A stretch of 64,000 nt of DNA. Source: JAHIKV01 sp963733145 (GTDB lineage: Bacteria; Planctomycetota; Planctomycetia; Pirellulales; Thermoguttaceae). Location of the stretch: contig CAVTCJ010000013.1 in NCBI GenBank assembly GCA_963733145.1, positions 186,001 to 250,000 of the forward strand. Direction: 5' to 3'. The notes under the pieces were generated by a model, which saw only the letters and a list, made by a program, of their open reading frames with translations, was not told the DNA's origin and searched no databases. Of this stretch, positions 1 through 8,781 are shown piece by piece. Both the position numbers and the translations under genes were made by a program. Each line of letters opens with the position of its first letter. The first letter of the stretch is position 1.

Positions 1-86
1 GTGGATTAGAGCCCACTTTCCCATCGGTAAGGATTTTCCCTGTAACCATGAACGATTACTTTTCCCCCACAATCGGACGCAACAAC

Positions 87-642
87 ATGAAATCCCATTC
101 AACGACGATACTGACGGTTCGCCACCGGGGGGTGGTCGCCATGGGCGGCGACGGACAAGTCACCGTGGCCAACACGATTATGAAGCACGACGTGAACAAA
201 ATCCGCCGGCTCATCGACGGCACGGTGATGACCGGCTTCGCCGGCGCCACGGCCGACGCCTTCGCCCTGCTGGAGCGCTTCGAGGCGAAGCTGAAGGACT
301 ATCCGTCGAACGTGCCCCGCGCGGCCACCGAACTGGCCAAGGAGTGGCGGACCGACCGCGTGCTGCGGCGGCTCGAGGCGATGATGGCCGTGGCCGACGC
401 CCGGCACACGCTGCTGGTGACCGGCAACGGCGACGTGGTGCAGCCCAGCGACGGCGTGCTGGGCATCGGCTCGGGCGGGAACTTCGCCGTGGCCGCCGCC
501 CGGGCGCTGATCAAACACGCCGACCTCTCGGCGGTGGAGATCGTGCGCACCGCCCTGGGCATCGCCGCCGACATCGACGTGTATACGAACGGCGAACATC
601 ATCGTCGAGGAGATGGCAGTGCGAGAAGATCGCCATGTGTGA
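87..642 (+). CDS. hslV: HslV, ATP-dependent protease peptidase subunit (frameshifted near its end)
   Basis: Peptidase subunit of the cytoplasmic HslVU protease, an N-terminal-threonine hydrolase that forms a double hexameric ring capped by the HslU unfoldase. The ATG at 87 gives a short leader (MKSHS) followed by TTILTVRH, where the first Thr is the expected nucleophile after processing. MGGDGQVT and GFAGATADAF are family signatures. The reading frame breaks near 590: the expected C-terminus NIIVEEMAV continues one base out of frame and stops at 642, which gives the normal length of about 180 residues. The uncorrected frame runs on without homology to 893. In many bacteria hslU follows directly; here it lies 1.9 kb downstream. 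Identity is firm; whether the shift is real or an assembly error is open. Confidence 0.93.
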
Positions 643-1516
643 ATCAGAGTATATTCTTCGAAACGATGCCATGGATTATCATTAATGCCGCCAGGAAGCC
701 TTGCGCGACCGCGGTATGCAGAGTGAATGTATCTCGTTGCCCTTCAAGAAATGAGACGGCGAAAACTGTGTATGGAGCTTTGTGGCAAGACTTCGCGTAC
801 CCTGAAGACATTCTTCGCCCGCTTGGCAGGGAAGTTGGCCGACGAAACGAAAGTGCAGGAGGGAAAGACGCGTTGATGATTCCGAGGAAGTAAGAATGCT
901 TGTCGGAAGGCCGTGCAATGAAAATCAAAATCTGCGAGGCCGAGAACCTTGCTCGACGGGATATTGGTGTAACGAAAGCGGGCTTGGTGGATATTTCATC
1001 GTTGCTTACGTGAATCTGCTGTTTTGGCATTGGTACGATCTCCTCATACGGAAAACACGTTTCAAAAGTGGTTGTTGTGAAAAGGACTCTTTCGGGAATA
1101 TAGAAACAGGAGCAGCACTATTTTCTCCCGAAAGCGTGATTGCCTCGCCGGGTGCAACTGCTCATAGCCCATGTTTCTTACGATACTGTTTCAGCGTATG
1201 GACGCTGACTGAGAAAGAGGCGAAACACGGATAGTCTTACAGATGCTGAAATTGCCAATCGCTCTCTCGCTTGAGATTCAACGTAAGTGGCAAAACACTT
1301 TGATGGCGCGAGTGTATCCGTTCCCAGCGGCGGCTGGGGACTGGTCTTTCTTGTTCGGCGGGAATTGAACGCGATTTCGATCCGTATACTCAGATCGGCC
1401 TGAAAACATGGACCTTTACCCGCTCCCGCCGCCCCAGGGAGCGTTCCAGACCTTCGCGGCGGTACAAGCTAATTCGCAGTGGTCCACGTCTCTCGACGTC
1501 GCGAAAATTGGGATAG
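643..1516. other. Gene-poor decayed stretch between hslV and hslU
   Basis: No intact gene is convincing here. At 918 a short frame opens with MKIKICEAENLARRDIG and a second broken frame near 1045-1098 reads YGKHVSKVVVVKRTLSG. Together these faintly resemble the first strands of a C2 domain, but stops intervene and the match is weak. The rest shows lower GC than the flanking hsl genes and no recognisable RNA gene. Confidence 0.4.
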
Positions 1517-1691
1517 TTTTCTGATGAACGGACTACAAGCCAAGCGGTGCGCGACGGTGTGCCTCCGATTGAATTGGTTGATGGAGAGCATCCGTCAGTT
1601 TATTGAAGAGATGGAACTCGGCTTAACGCCCCGAACAACATACGATGTTGATGGGGCTTTTTTTGAACCGTATAAGTCACAAACGACATAG
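1517..1691 (+). pseudogene. Remnant of an Mrr-type restriction endonuclease C-terminus
   Basis: From 1517 one frame reads FSDERTTSQAVRDGVPPI followed by ELVDGEH. After a frame change near 1600 a second frame reads EEMELGLTPRTTYDVDGAFF and stops at 1691. RDG-PPI-L-DGE followed by a LGL segment is the end of the Mrr_cat domain in type IV and related restriction enzymes, which cut modified DNA. An in-frame TAG sits just before the fragment and the upstream catalytic half (D..ExK) is not readable. I therefore call it a decayed gene. The assignment rests on this C-terminal motif only. Confidence 0.6.
1628..1664 (+). terminator. Hairpin plus T-tract, terminator-like
   Basis: GCCCC at 1628-1632 pairs with GGGGC at 1653-1657, with an inner CAACAT/ATGTTG extension, followed by seven T residues. 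It has the form of an intrinsic terminator, yet it lies inside the last codons of the mrr remnant, so it may be fortuitous. Confidence 0.4.
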
Positions 1692-1704
1692 AAGCGCCGA
1701 AAAT

Positions 1705-2061
1705 CTAGCTGGTCTCGTTCTCCCGGAAGCAATGCTTATCGTGATTCACTTGTCTTGCTTTGGGCCTCGTCATGCCCGTTTGCCGGCTTGCGACGCCGAT
1801 CGATTTATCAATCATTGGAACACTGGGAGTGTGCTTGCCAGTTTCGATGCGGCAGAGGTGCTCGACGCTGATGCCGGCCAACTTCGCCAGAGCGCGTTGC
1901 GTTAGCCCGGCGGCTACGCGGTCGCGGATGATTTTCCGCGCGAGACTGGCGCGGGCGTACTCGACGGCCGGATAGTTGCCGTTGGCGTCTGGTTTTGGCA
2001 ATTCGGGCAACTCGGCTATCTTTGCCAACATACTCAACCTCTCGTGTTCATCGCGAGACAT
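1705..2061 (-). CDS. XRE-family helix-turn-helix protein, antitoxin-like
   Basis: A 118-residue protein with a Cro/C1-type DNA-binding domain at about residues 45-80 (GLTQRALAKLAGISVEHLCR, then IETGKHTPSV). This N-terminal context (PDANGNYPAVEYARASLARK) is typical of chromosomal antitoxins that bind their own promoter and are normally encoded next to a RelE/HigB toxin. No toxin is seen next to it. After PSVPMIDK the usual IDRAL ending is lost and the sequence becomes non-homologous, suggesting another one-base shift; the alternative frame stops near 1736. It starts 9 bases after the stop of the small protein upstream on the same strand, so the two probably form one transcript. Confidence 0.7.
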   Translation of the reverse strand: MSRDEHERLSMLAKIAELPELPKPDANGNYPAVEYARASLARKIIRDRVAAGLTQRALAKLAGISVEHLCRIETGKHTPSVPMIDKSIGVASRQTGMTRPKARQVNHDKHCFRENETS

Positions 2062-2070
2062 CGAGAAGAA

Positions 2071-2299
2071 TCATATCATGCTCGCCGCGCGGAATTTCCT
2101 ATATGCTTCCGGGTCGATCAGGTTCTTGACCGGCAATCCGGGCAAGGGGCGAATAATCGCGATTCTCGGACCTCTGAGGCAACGTCGACGGCGCATCCTC
2201 CAAAACGACGATCTCAACGTCTTTGCCGATCAATTCTCGGAGTTCCGGCAACTGGAGTGTTTCCGAATCGATGCGGCAGTGAACGCGGATGGCATGCAT
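2071..2299 (-). CDS. Small antitoxin-like protein (frameshifted)
   Basis: Begins MHAIRVHCRIDSETLQLPEL and continues with LIGKDVEIVVLED, a short beta-rich pattern common in Planctomycetota upstream of PIN or XRE toxin-antitoxin genes. The primary frame ends at 2099, but a one-base shift near 2122 restores NLIDPEAYRKFRAASMI with a stop at 2071, the ending expected for this group. Upstream on this strand a TATTATATA stretch near 2330-2340 could serve as a -10 element. Its function is inferred only from resemblance and from the XRE gene directly behind it; no nuclease motif is present. Confidence 0.6.
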
Positions 2300-2426
2300 G
2301 ATAAGCTCTCCGATTCGCCCCCCAGGCTTCCCCTATATAATAGCACGGGGCGGCGGGGGAAGGAAGTGCCTGCTCATCGGCTTGGGGGCCGATAGGGGGC
2401 CTGCTTTGGCATCGGGACGCACGGCA

Positions 2427-2455
2427 TTGTTGTCGCTAGTATGAATGGGTATAAT
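2427..2455 (+). promoter_or_regulatory. Sigma-70-like promoter for hslU
   Basis: TTGTTG at 2427-2432 and a perfect TATAAT at 2450-2455 are separated by 17 bases, about 70 bases before the hslU start. If used, it lets hslU be transcribed independently of hslV, consistent with the split locus. Confidence 0.6.
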
Positions 2456-2523
2456 TTGACGTTTCCATGCCATACCCTGCCAAGCCCTATGTCAAATAAT
2501 CGAAATAAAACCGCGAGGATCCA

Positions 2524-3863
2524 GTGCAAGACCTAACCCCTCGACAAATCGTGGAAGAACTCGACCGGCACATCGTCGGCCAGGACGCGGCGAAGCGGGC
2601 CGTGGCCGTGGCCATCCGCAACCGCTGGCGGCGGCAGCAGCTCGAAGGCGAAATGCGCCAAGAGGTGGCCCCGAAGAACATCATGATGATCGGCCCGACC
2701 GGCGTGGGCAAGACCGAGATCGCCCGGCGGCTGGCCAAGCTCACCGGCGCGCCGTTCATCAAGGTCGAGGCCACCAAGTACACCGAGGTGGGCTACTACG
2801 GCCGCGACGTGGAGAGCATGATCCGCGAACTGGTCGAGAACGCCATCGGCCTGGTGCGGACCCAGGAGCGGGCGAACGTCGAGGAGGAGGCGAAGCGGCG
2901 GGTCGAGGAGCGGCTGCTCGATCTGCTGGCCCCCGCCCCGCCGGCCTTCGACGCCATGCCGCGAAAGCCCCGATTCGCCCGAGCGCTACGAGCGGACCCG
3001 CGAGAAGATGCGGGCGATGCTCGTCGCCGGCGAGTTGGACCAGCGGCGGGTCGAGCTGACGGTCGAGCAGCGGGCCGTGCCCATGATGCTCACCGGCATC
3101 GGCATGGAGCAGATGGATATCGACTTGCAGGGGATGTTCGAGAAGATCCTGCCGAAGAACACGCGCCCGCCGCGATCTGAGCGTGGCCGAGGCCCGCGGC
3201 GTGCTCTTCGAGCAGGAATGCGACGCCCTGATCAATCAGGAGAAGGTCAACGCCACCGCCATCGAACTGGCCGAGAACGTGGGCATCATCTTCATCGACG
3301 AGTTGGACAAGGTCGTGGCCAGCGAGCAGACGCACGGGGCCGACGTCTCGCGGCAGGGCGTGCAGCGCGACCTGCTGCCGATCGTCGAGGGGACCACGGT
3401 CCAGACCCGCTACGGATACGTGAAGACGGACCACATTCTGTTCGTCGCGGCCGGTGCGTTCCATCGCGCCAAGCCGAGCGACCTGATGCCCGAACTGCAA
3501 GGGCGGTTCCCCATCCGCGTCGAGTTGCAGGGGCTTACCAAAGAGGATTTCGTCCGCATCCTGACCGAGCCGAAGGGGGCCCTGACCAAGCAGTACGAGG
3601 CCCTGCTGGCCACCGAGGACGTGCAGTTGACGTTCCAGGAGGACGCCGTCGAGGCGTTGGCCGATTTCGCCTTCCAAGTGAACCAATCGACGCAGAACAT
3701 CGGTGCCCGGCGGCTGTACACGATCATGGAGCGGCTGTTGGAGGAGCTTAGTTTCGAGGCCCCCGACATGCACAAGGGCCGCGTGCCGATCGGCGCCGCC
3801 TACGTCAACGAACGGCTCAGCGAGTTGACGAAGGACGAGGACTTGAGCAAGTTCATCCTATAA
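2524..3863 (+). CDS. hslU: HslU, ATPase subunit of the HslVU protease (two frameshifts)
   Basis: AAA+ unfoldase that feeds substrates to HslV. GTG start at 2524 preceded by GAGG. Domains in order: N-terminal TPRQIVEELDRHIVGQ, Walker A GPTGVGKTE (about residue 60), KVEATKYTEVGYYGRDV, an intermediate domain, Walker B IIFIDELDK, a sensor/arginine-finger region, and the C-terminal tail LSKFIL that docks into HslV. The frame shifts near 2960 (into MRAMLVAGELDQRRVEL) and again near 3170 (into SVAEARGVLFEQECDAL). Corrected length is about 446 residues, as in E. coli (443). All key motifs survive, so assembly error is more likely than true loss. Confidence 0.93.
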
Positions 3864-3910
3864 AGTGGTAATTCGGGCACCTGTGTGTGGCAAGAAATCC
3901 TGGCAAAGCG

Positions 3911-3976
3911 GTCATTCTGAGCGGAGCGAAGAATCTCTGTGATTCCAGCCAGATTCTTCGCTACGCTCAGAATGAC
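3911..3976. repeat. Palindromic repeat, TCATTCTGAGCG type
   Basis: A 26-base left arm (3911-3936) and matching right arm (3951-3976) with a 14-base loop can form a near-perfect hairpin; the core reads GCGAAGAATCT in one arm. It lies between hslU and the toxin-antitoxin pair. This arm sequence is a widely scattered bacterial intergenic palindrome. Confidence 0.8.
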
Positions 3977-4089
3977 GCCAACGCCATAAAATCTTGCCGC
4001 ACACGGGCACCTTCGGCACTTGCCACCATTCGGTTTCTGGAGGTATAATCGATTGTGTTGCCGGTTTGCCCCAGAAAGGGATAATCACC

Positions 4090-4305
4090 ATGACCACGAC
4101 TCTTCAGGAAGCGTTCAGCAGGGCCGCCGCCCTGCCGCCGGAGCGGCAGGAAACGGTGGCAGCCATCGTCTTGGAAGAAATCGATGCCGAAGATCGTTGG
4201 CAACGATCATTCGCACAATCCCAAGACGCGCTCTCCAAACTTGCGGCGGAGGCTCTGGAAGAGGACGCAAAAGGCCGCACACGGGACTTGAACGAGTTGC
4301 TATGA
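4090..4305 (+). CDS. Antitoxin-like protein of a ParE/RelE-type pair
   Basis: A 71-residue acidic, helical protein starting MTTTLQEAFSRAAALPPERQ with a C-terminus GRTRDLNELL. The ATG at 4090 is chosen over an earlier in-frame ATG because family members begin at this TTLQEAF motif. It overlaps the downstream toxin by four bases (ATGA), the usual arrangement for type II antitoxin-toxin operons, and should neutralise the toxin by binding through its C-terminal segment. The DNA-binding fold is not obvious from sequence, so autoregulation is only presumed. Confidence 0.75.
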   Translation: MTTTLQEAFSRAAALPPERQETVAAIVLEEIDAEDRWQRSFAQSQDALSKLAAEALEEDAKGRTRDLNELL

Positions 4306-4571
4306 AATCCCGAACCACGGAACGGTTTCGGCGACGTTTTGCTGGCTTGCCATCCAATGTGCAGGAGCAAGCCCGCCGCTCGTATCGCCTCTGGCTTAGA
4401 GATCCCAATTATCCCTCCCTTCAGTTCAAGCGGATTCACACCCGGGATCTCATCTATTCCGTACGAATCGGCATCCATTGGCGGGCCCTGGCCGTGCTGC
4501 GCGACGACCGGGCGGTATGGTTCTGGATTGGCCCGCACGCCGAGTACGATGCGCTCATTTCTCGGTTGTGA
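4302..4571 (+). CDS. ParE/RelE-like toxin
   Basis: An 89-residue basic protein with KSRTTERFRRRFAGLPSNVQ at the start, SLQFKRIHTRDLIYSVRIG in the middle and VWFWIGPHAEYD at the end. The pattern of two helices, a beta sheet ending in W-I-G-H--YD is typical of the RelE/ParE superfamily (HigB- or YafQ-like). Members either cut mRNA on the ribosome or poison gyrase, and the sequence alone does not say which. Translation is coupled to the upstream antitoxin through an ATGA overlap. Confidence 0.8.
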   Translation: MKSRTTERFRRRFAGLPSNVQEQARRSYRLWLRDPNYPSLQFKRIHTRDLIYSVRIGIHWRALAVLRDDRAVWFWIGPHAEYDALISRL

Positions 4572-4651
4572 GGGTGGTGTATTGTTCCGAGACTAGATGC
4601 CTCGGCATCTGGTAACGGCAGCTTATTCTCTTCGTTTGAGGGAGGATGAGT

Positions 4652-4893
4652 ATGAAAAATGCCAAATCCCTTGGAATTTTGTTTGCGTTGCTGTTGGGCC
4701 TCTACATCGGCAGTTATCTGGCGCTGTCAGTGGCCGGGCGTACGAGCCGGCGACATGGGGGCTGGATCATGTGAACTCATACGGTTGGGCTCCTTATGGC
4801 TTTGTTTCAAAACATCAATGGAGGGGCAACCTGATTCTTTTTTATGCGCCGCTGTACTATCTCGACACCCGGTTTTGGCACTCGGATATGTAG
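4652..4893 (+). CDS. Small single-span membrane protein, function unknown (frameshifted)
   Basis: ATG at 4652 follows a good GGAGG six bases upstream. It encodes a hydrophobic N-terminal segment, SLGILFALLLGLYIGSYLAL, a likely membrane anchor or uncleaved signal. Past about 4738 the frame must shift by one base to keep YEPATWGLDHVNSYGWAP and LFYAPLYYLDTRFWHSD, which resembles a recurrent planctomycete small-protein type with a periplasmic WAP...FYAPL...LDT pattern. Corrected length is about 80 residues. No function is known. Without the correction the product is a 40-residue membrane peptide. Confidence 0.5.
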
Positions 4894-5023
4894 CTTAACG
4901 CATTGAACCACTGACAATTCTCCTGTTGCGCGTCAATTCCGCAACGGAGAATCTTTCTATTCCTCTGTTCCGTTCCCTCTGTTTCCTCCTGTTCAGAATT
5001 AAGCCACTAACTCAGGGATTGCC

Positions 5024-5296
5024 ATGTTGCCAAACGAAGCGAATGAAGCCGAATGGGAAGACGATCAGTTCGACAATGAAGATTACGGCGCAGAGGAATG
5101 GGACGACCAGGACCACGAGCCGACGGTTCCGTGCCCGTATTGCGGGCGGGAGATTTACGAGGATTCGGTCCGCTGTCCGAATTGCGGGGCGTATATCTCG
5201 GACGAGGACGCGCCGCCGGGCCGAAAGCCGTGGTGGATCATCATCGGCGTGTTGCTTTGTCTGGCCGCAATGTTGCTTTGGGTCGCATTGCAATGA
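5024..5296 (+). CDS. Zinc-ribbon protein with C-terminal membrane anchor
   Basis: A 90-residue protein. Residues 1-33 are very acidic (Asp/Glu-rich). Residues 36-55 carry two CxxC pairs (CPYCG ... CPNCG), a treble-clef zinc ribbon. Residues 70-88 (WWIIIGVLLCLAAMLLWVAL) form one transmembrane helix. The zinc ribbon should face the cytoplasm if the helix is a tail anchor. Such small anchored zinc ribbons are frequent in Planctomycetota and without assigned function. It stands alone, followed by a palindromic repeat. Confidence 0.75.
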   Translation: MLPNEANEAEWEDDQFDNEDYGAEEWDDQDHEPTVPCPYCGREIYEDSVRCPNCGAYISDEDAPPGRKPWWIIIGVLLCLAAMLLWVALQ

Positions 5297-5300
5297 ATTG

Positions 5301-5420
5301 GTTTCTGTTGCGGAAAACGTGCGTAGGGTGGGACAAGCGAAGCGCGGTCCCACCAATTACGACAAAAAACATGGTGGGACCGCGCTTCGCTTGTCCCACC
5401 CTACAATCCGCTACAGAAAC
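5301..5420. repeat. Palindromic element, GTAGGGTGGG family, copy 1
   Basis: Long inverted repeat with outer arms TTTCTGTTGCGGA / TCCGCTACAGAAA and inner arms starting GTAGGGTGGGACAAGCGAAG and ending in its complement, with a loop of about 25 bases. It lies in the gap between two convergent genes. The same architecture recurs at eight other places in the window. Confidence 0.9.
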
Positions 5421-5423
5421 GCA

Positions 5424-6626
5424 TTATGACGACAGCGCCAGCCGGACGTAGTTCAGCGCCCGTTTGGCAAGATAGATCTGCCGCAACTCGGGATGGAAGA
5501 CGTAGGGAACGCTTCTGCCGGCAACGCCGTCGGCCGAGGCCAGGGCGATCCGGACGTGTGGAGGGTCGCTGCCTTCATCCCCGGTCCCTGCCCCGCAAGC
5601 GGGCGACGGGACGCCAATAGCCAGTGCGTAATCCGAGCCGAACTTTTTCCGGCAGTTAACCGCCGTCTGCCCGACGGAATCGGTAAACTCGGGCAGCACC
5701 ATTCCGCCGCGAAAGACGGCGGCCGATCCTGCGACACAAGCCAGCCAGTGGGCGACGATTCCCGCCGTGGCGCACTCGGCCGTGGCCAGCGTCTTGCCGC
5801 GGTCCAGCAGCAGCCGGGCGACGGCGTCCTGCAACTGCTCGTCTTCCTCGCCGAAGACCAGCGTGCCGAGTCGCTGCCGGATCATCTCCGCCACCGGGTA
5901 GATGGCCGCGCGGCACTCCTGCTCGTTTGCCCCGTCGGCGGCGATGCGCAGCGAGATGGTCGCCTGGCTGGCGGTGATGCCGACGATCGGCCGGTGGTCG
6001 CGGCGGATCAGGCCCGGCAGCATGGTTTCGATTTGGCTCTCGCCCGCCCCGAAGCAGTTGATCCGCCGGCGGAGGATAACGCGGTGTTCGCTTGCCAGGA
6101 AGCTCCCGATGGCCGGGGCGACCGACGCCGTCCACATCTCTTTCATCTCGGTGGGCACGCCGGGCAGCGCGAACAGGCGGCACGGCGGCCGGTCCTCGCG
6201 GGGAATCTCCATCTCGATGCCCGGCGCGGTCCCGTGCGGATTGCGGATCGTCCGCCCGCCGGCGGGGACCAGTGCCTGACGCTCGTTCTGCGGCGGCATC
6301 GGCCAGCCGCGCAGGGCGAACATCTCGCGAATCTGCTCCAGGGCCTCGGCGTAAACGGTCAATTCGCAGCCGGCCGCCCGGGCCAGGGCCTCGCGGGTCA
6401 GGTCGTCATCGGTCGGTCCCAGCCCGCCGGTGACGAGCACCACGTCGGCCCGCTCTATCGCCCGGCGAAGCACGTCGGCGCATGGCTCAAGTTGGTCGCC
6501 GACCGTGGAATGGTAAAGCGTGGCCAGGCCCAGCTCCTCCAGGCGTTGGGCGATCCACTGCGAGTTCGTATCGAGCGATTGACCACTGGTGAGTTCGTCT
6601 CCGACGGCGATGATCTCGGCGTGCAT
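5424..6626 (-). CDS. cinA: CinA-like protein (molybdopterin-binding fold plus PncC-type amidase)
   Basis: 400 residues from MHAEIIAVGDELTSGQ. The N-terminal half is a MoCF-like domain (VLVTGGLGPTDDDLTREALA at about residues 75-95). The C-terminal third matches a nicotinamide-nucleotide amidohydrolase (PncC) domain (TLATAECATAGIVAHWLA, then GSAAVFRGGMV). Family members salvage NMN and hydrolyse ADP-ribose. The second domain looks divergent: the usual ES-T-G signature reads ECATAG, and an insert-like SPACGAGTGDEGSD occurs near residue 345. The start lies five bases after the stop of the macroglobulin-like gene, suggesting one transcript. The gene ends close to a palindromic repeat. Confidence 0.85.
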   Translation of the reverse strand: MHAEIIAVGDELTSGQSLDTNSQWIAQRLEELGLATLYHSTVGDQLEPCADVLRRAIERADVVLVTGGLGPTDDDLTREALARAAGCELTVYAEALEQIREMFALRGWPMPPQNERQALVPAGGRTIRNPHGTAPGIEMEIPREDRPPCRLFALPGVPTEMKEMWTASVAPAIGSFLASEHRVILRRRINCFGAGESQIETMLPGLIRRDHRPIVGITASQATISLRIAADGANEQECRAAIYPVAEMIRQRLGTLVFGEEDEQLQDAVARLLLDRGKTLATAECATAGIVAHWLACVAGSAAVFRGGMVLPEFTDSVGQTAVNCRKKFGSDYALAIGVPSPACGAGTGDEGSDPPHVRIALASADGVAGRSVPYVFHPELRQIYLAKRALNYVRLALSS

Positions 6627-6631
6627 GGGCG

Positions 6632-8740
6632 TTACGGTTTTTCCTGCGGTTTCTGGGGGTTGGTTGCAGCCGGCGGCGAACCGATGGCGATTGTCGTTTG
6701 ATCGGCGCCGAGCCGTCCCTCGCCATGACCGACGACCGACACGTCGAGCGCGGCCGCATCCCGGGGCACGTCGAACCGTAGCTCGGCCTTGCCGTCCGGA
6801 CCGGCGATCAACAGCGGACGCCAATACACGGTCTCGGCGGCGTCATGTAGCACAGCCGCCCCCGGCTGTGAGGATTCCGCCCCCGGCTGTGAGGATTCGT
6901 TCGGCACAGCCGGGGGCGGCTGTGCTACATGGACAGCCGGCGGCGGTTGTCCCAGATACGTGGTGAACGCCGCCGCGGAGGCCTGGTTGGGGGCCAGCCG
7001 GCCGGGGTCCATCAGGATCGCGCCCAGGATCATGCAGCAGGTCGTGGCCCCCACGGCCGAGACCCACAAATGGATGCCCGAGACGATCCGCATCAACCCC
7101 AGCATGGCCACCAGAATGACCAGTCCCAGTCCGCCGAAGAAGCTCGCGGCGGTCAAGGTGTTCAGGAGGCCGGTGCGGTCGGCCTGATATTCGGCCAGGG
7201 CCTCTTCGTAGTTCGTGCTGATTTGCTCGAGGTTGTCGTACATCAGCGGCGGCCGCTCGATGGATGCCGGCCACATCCGTGCGTCTAGCACGCGGTCCAG
7301 ATCGGCCGGCGCGGTGTCCGCAATGTCGAGATCGGCATTGAAATAGCCGGGGGCGCAAGCTTTAGCCGCCGACGGCACGACGGCGATGTTCGATGTTCCG
7401 GGGCCGACGTGCCGTCGGCCGCTAAACGGCGGAGTCGTGTCAGACTTTACCGATACGCCGAGTGCCGCGGGCACCGCCCGGCCGGCCTCGTCGGTGACCA
7501 GGAACGTCAATGTCACGCTCTCGCCGGGCGGCGTAGCGCTCTTTGGCATCCAGCGGGCGGACGTTCAGCTTGCGGCTCGGCCGACGATAAACCATCCGCT
7601 CGTCCAACCGCTCGGGCGGCGAGACGCCGTAATCGTACAAGACCAGGCGGATCGCCCCGCCGACGGCTTCGTCCAGCGGGATTTCGACCGGCCGGCTCGA
7701 CCCGTTCGAGTCGCTCAGCAGCGGCCGCTGGCCGACCAGCGCCCCTTGAGCGTAGGCGGCCGCGACCAACGGGCGGCCGGCCTGGGCCGATCGAACGCGA
7801 AACTTCAGCGCCTCCCCGGCCTGGAAAACACGACGCCCGACCAGCAGCGAAACCTCGTCGTCGGAAAAGGGGACATCACTGATTTCCTTTTGCTCTTCCC
7901 CTAATATCAGTGATGTCCCCTTTTTCGACACCTTTTCGGCACGGCTGCGCGGCGAACGACGAACTCCTCCCGCGCCGGCGGAAACGTTTTCTCGCCGCGG
8001 ACGGTCAGCGCGTAACGGCCGTCGGGCAAAGCGGCGGGGAGTTGGAACGTCCCGCCCGCCGCCCCGCGGCGAACGCCGATCGCGGCAGTCAAGCCGGGCA
8101 CGATCTTTCCGCCGGCTCGGACGACCGCGAAGCGGACCTGCCGGTCCGGGCCCTCCTGCAAGCCGAATCGCGTCAGCGTCAGCGAGCGAAAAAAGAGTTT
8201 TTCACCCGGCCGATACGCCCGGCGGTCGAGCGTCAGCCGGGTGTCGAGCGGGTCCGGCGCGACCGTCAGCTCGGCCTCCGCTTGTTGCAGGTTTCCGCGA
8301 TGCCGGGCCGCCACCTTCAAGGTGATCCGCGGGGGGAACTTCGCGTCGGCCGGAACGACGACCTTCAGGCGGCCGTGCTCGTCGGCCGTCTCGCGGAACG
8401 CCTTCAGCCGCTCGCCGCTGGGGTCCAGCAGGGCCGCCTCGATTTCGGCGGGCAGGCCCCGGCCGTCGATGGCCGTGGTGCTGATCGTGTACTCCGCGGC
8501 AACGCCCTGCTGAAGGCTCGACGGGCCGGCGACCATCAGCCGCAGGTGTTCGGAGGCGATCGTGGCCAACTGTTCCCGGTGGTGGTAATAGCCGCCGGCG
8601 GAGAGCAACACCAGCAGGGCGGCGGCCAGCCCGACCGTCCAGTGGATCCAGCGCGCGAACCTTCGCCGCGAGGCCCCGTTCGTCCTGAGCGGGGTCGATT
8701 GCCTGGCGTCTTGGGCGTGTTTCCGAGGCTCGGGGTCCAT
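6632..8740 (-). CDS. Macroglobulin-like (MG2-domain) membrane-anchored protein, broken and repeat-invaded
   Basis: Starting at 8740 (MDPEPRKHAQ), a TM helix at about residues 33-52 (GLAAALLVLLSAGGYYHH) anchors an extracytoplasmic protein with MG-type beta domains (LDRRAYRPGEKLFFRSLTL; GRYALTVRGEKTF; EALKFRVRSAQAGRPLVAAA; LTFLVTDEAGRAVPAALGVS). Near the end are two more membrane segments and a C-terminal RFDVPRDAAALDVSV strand. The frame breaks at about 7925, exactly at a palindrome, and at about 7540. Two other palindromes (7359-7428 and 6847-6953) are translated in frame. Alpha-2-macroglobulin-like proteins trap proteases, but no thioester motif is seen, so its role is unknown. It lies directly upstream of cinA. 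Confidence 0.6.
6847..6953. repeat. Palindromic element, GTAGCACAGCCGCC family, inside a coding region
   Basis: Arms GTAGCACAGCCGCCCCCGGC (6847) and the complement ending GCTAC at 6928, with the half-unit CCCCCGGCTGTGAGGATT duplicated in the loop, followed by a further partial unit to 6953. In the minus-strand gene it is translated as AQPPPAV / SQPGA repeats without breaking the frame. A second copy lies at 33803. Confidence 0.85.
7359..7428. repeat. Palindromic element, GTTTAGCGGCCGAC family, in frame in a gene
   Basis: Arms GCTTTAGCCGCCGACGGCAC and GTGCCGTCGGCCGCTAAAC surround a short loop. In the minus-strand gene it encodes FSGRRHVGPG...VVPSAAKA between GVSVKSD and the following domain, keeping the frame open. 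Confidence 0.85.
7865..7925. repeat. Palindromic element, GGGGACATCACTGAT family, interrupting a gene
   Basis: AAAAGGGGACATCACTGAT at 7865 is mirrored by ATCAGTGATGTCCCCTTTT ending at 7925, with a loop of about 22 bases. The stop that ends the upstream part of the macroglobulin-like gene lies inside it. A degenerate relative is at 24585. Confidence 0.85.
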
Positions 8741-8781
8741 TGTTTCGGGCGACTGCCGCGGCCCTGAGAATTCCTGATAGT

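Noticed and set aside
896..1234. Open frame of 112 codons downstream of hslV
   Set aside because: Its composition and translated sequence do not look like a protein; it overlaps the degenerate C2-like pieces in another frame.
1320..1420. A T-arm-like stretch (GTTCAATTCCCG on the minus strand) suggesting a tRNA
   Set aside because: The flanking bases do not form a T stem, and no acceptor or anticodon arm is found.
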